Assembly (NCBI GenBank): GCA_002723155.1
Contig: PBNO01000006.1
Coordinates: forward strand, 896,438-960,437
Direction of reading: 5' to 3'
Length of the DNA: 64,000 nt
From: Ponticaulis sp.
Lineage (GTDB): Bacteria > Pseudomonadota > Alphaproteobacteria > Caulobacterales > Hyphomonadaceae
Each line of letters begins with the position of its first letter. Positions within the stretch are counted from its first letter, which is position 1. A program made the position numbers and the translations under genes. This document shows, piece by piece, positions 44,311 through 51,253 of this stretch. The notes under the pieces are model-generated. The model was not told the DNA's origin. It made no database searches and was given only the letters and a program-made list of their open reading frames with translations.

Positions 44311-44970
44311 TTAGCTGGCGGCTGCCAGTCTGAGTACCTGATCGAAATAGAAAGCACCGGCGGTCGTTGAGATCGCCGTCTGGTCGGTCGTCAGGTCAAT
44401 GCCTGAGACCTGAGCCCGGACACGGGCCGGCACATTCACGGCCTCCCCGCTGGAGTCCGTGGCCTGAATAATCATCTGGTAGAATCCATCCTCACGGTCA
44501 GCGCCGTTTGTGGTTTCGCCATTCCACTCAAAGCTCGCTGTGCCCTCGGTGGTGCTCAGCTCCTGAGAGTAAATTACGTTGCCGCGCTGATCCTGAATGG
44601 ACACCTTGGCGCCTTTGACGCCTTCCGGCATGTCATAACGCCATTCAATTCCGTCAGCGCCCAACTCACCAACAAGCGAGTCGATCTCGACAATCTGACC
44701 CAGATAGCCAGACAGGCCCGCAACCGTGGAATTGTTCGTCAGCTGAATCAGCTGGGCAATATTCTGGTTGGTCTGGATTTGCTGTTCCACACCCGAGAAC
44801 TGAACGAGTTGGTTCGTAAACTCGCTGGAATCGACTGGTTCAAGCGGGTCCTGATTCTGCAGCTGCGCTGTCAGGAGATTGAGGAAGGTATCAAAGTTAG
44901 CAGACAGAGACGCGGACGCGCTCGATGCCTGGTTTTGAATTCCGCTGACTGTTGAAACCACATCAACCAT
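44311..44970 (-). CDS. flgD: flagellar hook assembly protein FlgD
   Basis: Hook cap that allows FlgE polymerisation and is removed later. The 219-residue protein has the conserved N-terminal LTAQLQNQDPLEPVDSSEFTNQLVQFSGVEQQ-like region at residues 33-65 (NQDPLEP and FSGVEQ are the key motifs), then a beta-sandwich domain with FEWNGETTNGADREDGFYQM. The gene lies 12 bases after fliK on the same strand, hence one unit from the fliK promoter. Confidence 0.94.
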   Translation of the reverse strand: MVDVVSTVSGIQNQASSASASLSANFDTFLNLLTAQLQNQDPLEPVDSSEFTNQLVQFSGVEQQIQTNQNIAQLIQLTNNSTVAGLSGYLGQIVEIDSLVGELGADGIEWRYDMPEGVKGAKVSIQDQRGNVIYSQELSTTEGTASFEWNGETTNGADREDGFYQMIIQATDSSGEAVNVPARVRAQVSGIDLTTDQTAISTTAGAFYFDQVLRLAAAS

Positions 44971-44982
44971 CTACGTTGGCTC

Positions 44983-46443
44983 CTAGGCTTTCACATCGAG
45001 ACGCTGTCTCGACCATGCCTGAATCTGAGGTGTCACAGTCCGCGCTTCTGCCGGTTGCTGCTCTGTGTCGGATGCTGCCTGCTGCAGCTCCGCCTGTTCT
45101 TCACTATCACCGGAGTGAGTGAACGATTTCTTACTATTGTTCTGATCAAGTTCTACCTGAACGCCGTTATCCCCAAGATCAAAACCAGCCTGAGTAAGTG
45201 CGTTCTCAAGAGATCGCAGGCCGCGGGTCAACGCGTCAGCTGCCACAGCATCTTTTGCGGCGAGCACAGCTTGCACGCGGCCATCACGATCAACCTCAAT
45301 ACGGACATCCACCTTGCCCAGTTCTGCCGGATCAAGACGGATTTCAAAGCGTGATGCCTTACCATCAAACTTTTGCAGCATTTTCTGGCTGACTTGCGCC
45401 AGAACCGCCGCTTGCGTTGCCGCTGAACCGCGAAGATGGGCCGGAAGCGCCGCATCGGCGCGCGCAGCGCTGCGTTGCGCTTCGGTCATCTGCATATCGC
45501 CAGCATCAGCTTCGGCGAGGTCCATTTCCTGTACAAACTCTTCAGGCAGAAGTTCAGACGCAGCCAGCTCTCTGGAAGAAGAAGCTGCCTGAGCAGCTGC
45601 CTGCGTCTGTGGTCCTGACTGGCCTTGCTGGCCATTTCCCTGCCCTGAAGATGATTGAGACCCAGTCTGCGATGAGGCGCCGTCCTGGATTCCTGCGGAT
45701 GATGTTGCCGCGCCTCCGCTCGGCGCAGAACCAGATGCCGCTTTGCCGTCTGCCGTTTGTGAGACGGAAGCCGTTGCCGCCGCGAATGAATTGCTTTCAG
45801 GCAGTGCTTGCTTCAATGCCGTTTCAGCGCCCTGTGACGTGAGACCGTTCAAAGGAATCGACATGCTAGCTGGAGCAGCTGATTTCAGAGTTTCCCCCAC
45901 GGCCTGGCCCTGACCAGAAATTTCAAACGGCACACGTCCGGTTGCTATGGCAGGGCGAGCGCCATTTCCGTTCTGCGTCAGCGCATCAAGTGCTGATCCA
46001 CCCGCTTTATTAGGCGCTGTGGCTGTGGCGTCGGCGGAAGTTCCAGCGTCTCCTGCAAGCTGGTTTGCAGCCTGACTGTCAATTTGAGGCCGCGCCCAAC
46101 CGCTGGCGAAAGCCGTGTCTTTATATATAGGGTTACTCAGCGCTGTATCGGTTCTGATTTTGGAACCATCGGCATTGACCGCCAATTCGGACGGCTGCGG
46201 AGGCACCACGCCGGTGAGAGGCCCGGCGGATTGCGAAGGAAGCGCCTGCGCTGCAGATGCCGCAAATAAAGCCTGAACTTCGGGAGACACGAAGCTATCG
46301 GTATAGGACGCACCAACAGCCTTCTGCGAGCCATTGCTTTGCTCAAGCAGCATCGCAAATTCACCGGCATCGCCATCGAAAGCGCGCGATGGATCATCGG
46401 TAACAGTCTTCGCAACAGAAAGGCCAAATGGCACAATATTCAT
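44983..46443 (-). CDS. fliK: flagellar hook-length control protein FliK
   Basis: Molecular ruler that ends hook growth and switches export substrate. The 486-residue protein has a long, low-complexity N-terminal two thirds rich in Ala, Ser, Gln and Gly, and the C-terminal Flg_hook domain near residues 350-440, marked by FEIRLDPAELGKVDVRIEVDRDGRVQ-like residues and LRSLENALTQAGFDLGD. ATG 46443 is the first codon of the unit. A strong sigma-54 promoter ends about 40 bases upstream. Confidence 0.9.
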   Translation of the reverse strand: MNIVPFGLSVAKTVTDDPSRAFDGDAGEFAMLLEQSNGSQKAVGASYTDSFVSPEVQALFAASAAQALPSQSAGPLTGVVPPQPSELAVNADGSKIRTDTALSNPIYKDTAFASGWARPQIDSQAANQLAGDAGTSADATATAPNKAGGSALDALTQNGNGARPAIATGRVPFEISGQGQAVGETLKSAAPASMSIPLNGLTSQGAETALKQALPESNSFAAATASVSQTADGKAASGSAPSGGAATSSAGIQDGASSQTGSQSSSGQGNGQQGQSGPQTQAAAQAASSSRELAASELLPEEFVQEMDLAEADAGDMQMTEAQRSAARADAALPAHLRGSAATQAAVLAQVSQKMLQKFDGKASRFEIRLDPAELGKVDVRIEVDRDGRVQAVLAAKDAVAADALTRGLRSLENALTQAGFDLGDNGVQVELDQNNSKKSFTHSGDSEEQAELQQAASDTEQQPAEARTVTPQIQAWSRQRLDVKA

Positions 46444-46482
46444 TTACATCTCCACAGCGCGCATCGCGCCGAAGAGATTAAA

Positions 46483-46498
46483 AGCAATTGGCTGGCCA
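46483..46498 (-). promoter_or_regulatory. sigma-54 promoter of fliK-flgD
   Basis: Minus strand TGGCCAGCCAATTGCT matches the -24/-12 consensus TGGCACG-N4-TTGCW at nearly all key positions, with GG-N10-GC spacing. Predicted transcription start is about 30 bases before fliK. The 361-base gap 46444-46804 holds this, an inverted repeat and the flgK promoter, and no gene. Confidence 0.75.
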
Positions 46499-46589
46499 GA
46501 TTTATTGACCGATTTTAACGATTTAAATCACAATAAAAACAGAGTACTATATATATCGACCAAAATTGCCTCCCCATTTGCATCGATCA

Positions 46590-46607
46590 CGGCAACATTT
46601 TTTGCCG
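46590..46607. promoter_or_regulatory. inverted repeat between divergent sigma-54 promoters, candidate FlbD site
   Basis: CGGCAA-N6-TTGCCG is a perfect inverted repeat. It lies about 90 bases from the fliK -24 element and about 65 bases from the flgK element, where an enhancer-binding protein would sit for both. The ftr elements bound by FlbD in Caulobacter contain CGGCAA-like sequence; identity here is inferred. Confidence 0.5.
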
Positions 46608-46672
46608 GGTAGAACGGTAAAAACTGCCCTCTGCGCCGGTAAGCATTCTTTCCAAACAGTTGATTTCACGCG

Positions 46673-46686
46673 GGAATATTTTTTGC
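46673..46686 (+). promoter_or_regulatory. candidate sigma-54 promoter of flgK
   Basis: GG-AATATTTTTT-GC has exact GG-N10-GC spacing with a TTGCA -12 element, although the -24 part lacks CACG. It lies about 120 bases before flgK. Confidence 0.55.
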
Positions 46687-46804
46687 ACCTTGTAAAGGAT
46701 TGCGAAATGTCCGCTCCATAAAATCTACCCCTGTATGAGTACGTGCGCGCGCAGGCGAAGAGCGCCTTAGCGAAAGAGCAGACTTGAATTCAGCGGGTGA
46801 TCCG

Positions 46805-48919
46805 ATGAGCGTAAACAGTATCATGAATACAGGGCTGAGCGCACTTCTGGCGAACCAGTCAGCGCTGCGCGTCACCTCTAACAATATCGCCAACGTCAAT
46901 ACTGAAGGCTATGTGCGTCAGGATGCGCGCACAGCTCAGACCGTCCTTAACGGTCAGGGCACTGGCGTCGAGCTTATCGTTCAGCGCGCAGCAGACAGAT
47001 TTCTCGCCGCAGCGCATCTCGCAGGCATTTCCAATGCCGGCCAGTATCAGGCGACAGCCGGTCTTCTGGACCGTGCGCAAGCCGATTTCGGCGACCCGAC
47101 GAGTTCAACATCCATGTTCGCGGCCGTCGACAATCTTATGTCCGATGCCGCCGCCCTTGCGAGCGATGCCTCTTCCTCGCTTCGTAAAACTGATTTTGTG
47201 TCATCCGTGAATGCGACCTTCCAGGACATTCAGGCGACATTCGAAACGATTGATGGTCTGCGCGACGAAGCTCACCAGAAGCTGACGGTCGCGGTTTCAG
47301 ACACTAACCAGATTCTGAGCCAGATCTCTCTTCTGAACGCCGAAATCCAGAAGTTCAAAATGGCAGGTGCCGATGCGACCGGCGCAGAAACCCAGCAAAG
47401 CCAGCTCATGGACCAGCTGGCAGGTTATATCGACTTCAAAGTGACCCAGCGCGAGCTGGGCGGCGTAGAACTTCGAACAACCTCAGGGCTTCTGCTCGTC
47501 GATCACCGTGCAGCGGAGCTAGCCGTTAATCAAAGCACGGATGGTGCACGTTATCCCGGTGTCTCCATTTCGCCTGCGGGGTCCGATGCCGAGCTCGATG
47601 TAACACGCCAGATTCAATCGGGCGAAATTCGCGGCCTGCTAACAGCCCGTGATTCAGACTTGCCAGATCTTGCCTATTCGCTCGGTGAGTATGCGTCTGC
47701 GCTCGCAGATCAGCTCAATCAGGCACACAATGAAGGCACCGCGGTTCCTGCCCCGACCAGTCTGACCGGTCGAGAGACGGGCTTGCTTGGAACAGACGCA
47801 TTGAACTTTACTGGCGCAGCGACATTCGCCGTCGTCGATTCGTCGGGACGCACGATTGAGTCTGTTCAGGTCGATTTTGATGCCGGAACGCTGACAACCT
47901 CGGCTGGTGGCGTAACCGCGATGGGTGGCACAGTGGCCGGATTTGCCTCCGCCCTAAACTCCGCGTTCGGCGGGTCTGCCACAATCAGCTTTACAGACGG
48001 CGTGATGAGCCTGAGCGCAACCGGCACAAATGGCGTAGCGGTTGCACAGGACCCGACCAACCCATCCGATCGCGGTGGCCGCGGTGTATCTGCCTTCTTC
48101 GGACTCAACGATCTGGTAACGACCTCACGTCCGGTCTTTTACCAAACCGGTCTCAGCGGCACCGATACTCATGGTGTCACGAGCGGTGACATCACCTTCG
48201 GCATCCGGAACGGAAATGGCGATCTGATCCAGTCGATTACCTACACGCCGGGTGGCACAACATTTGATGACATCATCAATGATCTGAACGGCGCTGGTGT
48301 TCTGGGAAGCTTCGCCACTGCATCGCTGGACGCCAATGGCAGCCTGACCATTTCGCCGAACACCGCAGGAAGCGTTGCGGTTATCGACGTGATTTCGGAC
48401 ACGACACTTCGCGGCACAACCGGAACCTCACTCAGCGCCATTTTCGGCCTTGGCATTGAAGGCCCTGCCGAACGTGCACGCGGCCTGTCACTCAAAGACG
48501 AGCTCAGCCTCAATCCAAGCCTTTTGGCGACATCAAAGTTCGACACCACTGCCACAGCAGTTGGATCGGTTGGCGTTGCAGCTGGCAGCAATGACGGCGC
48601 ACTCGCGCTTCAGGGCGCACTCGGTAGCGCTGTAAATCTACGCACTATGCAGGGCACAGAATATCTCAACCTGTCGCTCACCGATGCGGCGGCTCAAATT
48701 GCGTCCGACGCAGGCTCCAAGGCGACAACGCTTTTGAACAGAGCCGAGGCCTCAGAAGCGCTGAGAGAAGAAGCCAAGCTTCGCCGCGCATCTGCAGAGG
48801 GCGTCAATCTGGACGAAGAAATGGTCAATATGACCGTCTTCCAACAAAGCTATTCGGCAGCTTCGCGCCTCATTCAGGCGTCGAAAGACATGTACGATAC
48901 GCTGTTAAACATGGTGTAG
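46805..48919 (+). CDS. flgK: flagellar hook-filament junction protein FlgK
   Basis: Joins hook and filament. The 704-residue protein has the N-terminal coil SIMNTGLSALLANQSALRVTSNNIANVNTEGYVRQ-type segment (residues 4-38) and the C-terminal EEMVNMTVFQQSYSAASRLIQASKDMYDTLL. A large middle region (about 330-570) with beta-rich, Gly/Thr-rich repeats makes it longer than the 547 residues of E. coli FlgK. ATG 46805 is preferred over TTG 46784, with a GGGTGAT site just before. flgL follows by 13 bases. Confidence 0.94.
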   Translation: MSVNSIMNTGLSALLANQSALRVTSNNIANVNTEGYVRQDARTAQTVLNGQGTGVELIVQRAADRFLAAAHLAGISNAGQYQATAGLLDRAQADFGDPTSSTSMFAAVDNLMSDAAALASDASSSLRKTDFVSSVNATFQDIQATFETIDGLRDEAHQKLTVAVSDTNQILSQISLLNAEIQKFKMAGADATGAETQQSQLMDQLAGYIDFKVTQRELGGVELRTTSGLLLVDHRAAELAVNQSTDGARYPGVSISPAGSDAELDVTRQIQSGEIRGLLTARDSDLPDLAYSLGEYASALADQLNQAHNEGTAVPAPTSLTGRETGLLGTDALNFTGAATFAVVDSSGRTIESVQVDFDAGTLTTSAGGVTAMGGTVAGFASALNSAFGGSATISFTDGVMSLSATGTNGVAVAQDPTNPSDRGGRGVSAFFGLNDLVTTSRPVFYQTGLSGTDTHGVTSGDITFGIRNGNGDLIQSITYTPGGTTFDDIINDLNGAGVLGSFATASLDANGSLTISPNTAGSVAVIDVISDTTLRGTTGTSLSAIFGLGIEGPAERARGLSLKDELSLNPSLLATSKFDTTATAVGSVGVAAGSNDGALALQGALGSAVNLRTMQGTEYLNLSLTDAAAQIASDAGSKATTLLNRAEASEALREEAKLRRASAEGVNLDEEMVNMTVFQQSYSAASRLIQASKDMYDTLLNMV

Positions 48920-48932
48920 GACCTGAATTCGC

Positions 48933-49856
48933 ATGACACGCATCGCCTCCAGCATGATCAATTCAAACGCGCTAACCGATTTGCAGCGCGCACAGCGCGA
49001 ACTGTTTGACGCGCAGCGCAAGACCGCTACCCAACGCGAAGCCGAGGACCTGAAAGGCTATGGTTCGGACGCCCGCACTGTCGTCAGCCTTGATCGCATG
49101 CGCGCGCAGGCCGGAGCCTATAAAGCGTCAGCGGAAGAACTGACCACACGCCTTGATTTACAGGACGCACATATCGGCCGCGCGGCTGATGTTGTCGGCA
49201 CGCTCCGCGAAAAGCTCACTAACGCGCTGGCTCTTGGCGATCTCTCTTCCGTCGGCAGCGATATTTCTGCCGCGTTTTCTGACCTGAAGTCCTCTTTCAA
49301 CGCGACGCTGAACGGCAAATACATGTTCGGCGGCAACCTCCCGACCGAAGCGCCCATCGTCGCCGATTCGATCAGCGATCTGGCCAACAATCCGCTCGCA
49401 GATGCCGTTAATTCAGATGCGAGCGCCGTTCAGGTGCGTATCGACAAATCCCGCCTCGTAGACGAAGCCCCACTCGCGCATGAGATTTCGCAAGAGTCTC
49501 TGACCATTTTGCGTGACCTTCAGATATTCGCTGAAAGCGTGGACGGTCCGTTCACCGAGAACCCGACGCAAGCTCAGCAAGACGCAATCAAATCAGCTCT
49601 GTCGCAGATGAAGTCTGTCTATGAGGGCCTGATTGAGGCTCAGGGTAAAAACGGCCGCGTACTCAACGAAACCGATGCGGCGATTGAACGTCACACCTCA
49701 GAACGTGACCTTCTGGAATCTCTGTCCGCTAATATTACGGATGTAGATCTCGCGGAAGTCGCGGTGCAGCTCAATCAGGCACAGCTGCAATATCAGGCGA
49801 CAGCTTCGGTGTTTAACACCATTCAGGACCTGTCTCTGGTCAACCTTCTTCGATAG
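48933..49856 (+). CDS. flgL: flagellar hook-associated protein FlgL
   Basis: Second junction protein, flagellin-like. The 307-residue protein has flagellin N- and C-terminal coiled domains: MTRIASSMINSNALTDLQRAQRE at the start and VDLAEVAVQLNQAQLQYQATASVFNTIQDLSLVNLL at the end in pieces typical of FlgL. The central part with KYMFGGN is the D1/D2 transition. It follows flgK by 13 bases and ends 6 bases before the convergent DUF2794 gene. Confidence 0.92.
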   Translation: MTRIASSMINSNALTDLQRAQRELFDAQRKTATQREAEDLKGYGSDARTVVSLDRMRAQAGAYKASAEELTTRLDLQDAHIGRAADVVGTLREKLTNALALGDLSSVGSDISAAFSDLKSSFNATLNGKYMFGGNLPTEAPIVADSISDLANNPLADAVNSDASAVQVRIDKSRLVDEAPLAHEISQESLTILRDLQIFAESVDGPFTENPTQAQQDAIKSALSQMKSVYEGLIEAQGKNGRVLNETDAAIERHTSERDLLESLSANITDVDLAEVAVQLNQAQLQYQATASVFNTIQDLSLVNLLR

Positions 49857-49862
49857 TTCTGG

Positions 49863-50201
49863 TCAGCCGATCACGTTGAAGCGTTTGCGGTCGAAAAAGG
49901 CCAGAACGCTCTTCAGCTCATGGCCGCGCTTCAAAATTACGCCCTCAGCAGAAACAATAGAATAGGCACCCTGGCGTCTTGCCAGTGCGGGCTGTTTTTC
50001 GACGCGATATATCGGCATTTCAGCGGCACGCTTGAAAATGGAAAAGACGGCGCGGTCTTTATGCATGTTGAGCGCATAATCCCGCCATTCACCGGCCGCA
50101 ACCATCCGGCCATACACGCCCATTATCTGATCAAGTTCGAGCCGATGAAAGAAAACCGGCTCGTGAGTTTTCGCGTTAGTCGTACGAGTTTGAACGTTCA
50201 T
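49863..50201 (-). CDS. DUF2794 protein
   Basis: A 112-residue protein of a family confined mainly to alphaproteobacteria, role unknown. Conserved parts seen are FFHRLELDQIMGVYGRMVAAGEWRDYA, MHKDRAVFSIFKRAAEMPIYRVEK and the final HELKSVLAFFDRKRFNVI. No signal peptide or membrane segment. ATG 50201 is the only good start. The upstream gap of 323 bases holds a structured RNA candidate on the opposite strand. Confidence 0.85.
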   Translation of the reverse strand: MNVQTRTTNAKTHEPVFFHRLELDQIMGVYGRMVAAGEWRDYALNMHKDRAVFSIFKRAAEMPIYRVEKQPALARRQGAYSIVSAEGVILKRGHELKSVLAFFDRKRFNVIG

Positions 50202-50330
50202 TCAGATACCATGCGCTTCCATACTCACTAGACCAGACTGAGGGTCTGTTTGTGAAGAAGATTTAATCAAAAACACAAACTTGCCGCAAATCACCCCCTT
50301 CTTTGCCTATCACGATACCCAATATTGAAA

Positions 50331-50479
50331 GGGTCGGGCGCTGGCAGGTGTTCGCTCCAGACCCATCAGCCCCCCAGCCCCCTGGGCGTTCGCTAATGCC
50401 GGTACCCGACACCCGTTCACACGGGACACATGATGAAACTCCCCAATCAAAACGCGTTGCCTCTGGTAACGCGTTTTTT
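50331..50479 (+). ncRNA. candidate structured RNA of about 150 nt
   Basis: No coding frame explains 50202-50524. From 50331 a rod can form: GGG and TCGGG pair with CCCGA and CCC (331-338 with 405-414), then GCTGGCA (340-346) pairs with TGCCGGT (397-403). A bubble with GTTCGCT on both sides follows, then CCAG pairs with CTGG. A small hairpin CCCGT/ACGGG lies at 412-425 and a strong terminator ends the unit at 479. A possible -10 AATATT is at 50321. The rod with a bubble recalls 6S RNA, but it is shorter and I cannot confirm it. Confidence 0.4.
50449..50479 (+). terminator. rho-independent terminator upstream of Gld-like operon
   Basis: A 10-bp perfect stem, AAAACGCGTT and AACGCGTTTT, with a 9-base loop runs into six T residues on the plus strand. 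No protein gene on this strand ends nearby; flgL ends 590 bases earlier. Confidence 0.8.
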
Positions 50480-50524
50480 GGTAACCAAATCTGTGGCATG
50501 TTCCCCGTGGACGGGAGTGGCAGT

Positions 50525-51253
50525 GTGGACACGATTGTAACGGCATCGAAACTAACCAAACGCTATCGCGCTCAAACCGCGCTGGATGGCGTCAGCTTCG
50601 AATTGCATAAGGGCGAAATTGTTGGCCTTCTGGGCCTGAATGGCGCTGGCAAATCCACAACGCTTTCACTTCTCACCGGACGGCTACTGCCTGATGAGGG
50701 AAGCGTCAGCATTCTCGGGCATGACCTTTCGACCGATCTACGCGCGGCACAGGCCTGCTTCGGCTTTTTACCCGAGGGCGCACCGCTGTTTGAAGATCTG
50801 ACAGTTGAAGCCCACCTCAAAACGCTCGCCGGGCTACGGATTGGTATTTCCGGGGATGATGTCTCAAGCGCGATAAAACGCTTCAATCTTGAAAACGTCC
50901 GCACCAAGACGATTGAAACGCTGTCCAAAGGCTATAAGCGCAGAACCGCCCTGGCAGGTGCGTTTCTGGGAAATCCTGAAATCCTGTTTCTGGACGAGCC
51001 GACAGACGGTCTCGACCCGTTCCAGAAAGACAGCGTGCTGGAAAGCCTTGCAAGTCACAGAGACGAGCAAACACTCCTGATATCCACCCATAGCCTTGAA
51101 GACGTTGGCGCGATTTGTGACCGGATAATCGTTCTGAGCGCGGGTAAAAAGGTGTTTGATGACCGCACAATTGCGCTTGCGGCACGCGCGCCGGACGGCA
51201 CGCTGAAAACAGCCTTTGCAGACCTTCTTGAGACGGCGGGGGCACAATCGTGA
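50525..51253 (+). CDS. ABC transporter ATP-binding protein, GldA-like
   Basis: ATPase of 243 residues. Walker A GLNGAGKST at residues 37-45, signature LSKGYKRR, Walker B ILFLDEPTDGLDP and the ISTHSLEDVGAICDRI H-loop region are all present. GTG 50525 is chosen because GGGAG lies 7 bases before it and the longer open frame runs through the RNA and terminator. It shares GTGA with the permease gene. It resembles GldA/NosF-type ATPases; relatives in gliding bacteria work with GldF and GldG. Confidence 0.88.
   Translation: MDTIVTASKLTKRYRAQTALDGVSFELHKGEIVGLLGLNGAGKSTTLSLLTGRLLPDEGSVSILGHDLSTDLRAAQACFGFLPEGAPLFEDLTVEAHLKTLAGLRIGISGDDVSSAIKRFNLENVRTKTIETLSKGYKRRTALAGAFLGNPEILFLDEPTDGLDPFQKDSVLESLASHRDEQTLLISTHSLEDVGAICDRIIVLSAGKKVFDDRTIALAARAPDGTLKTAFADLLETAGAQS

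Noticed and set aside
50331..50479. Signal recognition particle RNA or tmRNA
   Set aside because: The conserved SRP loop sequences and tRNA-like ends are absent.
50303..50524. N-terminal extension of the Gld-like ATPase
   Set aside because: The extra residues are Pro/Ser-rich, unlike ABC ATPases, and run through a terminator; GTG 50525 with a ribosome site is better.
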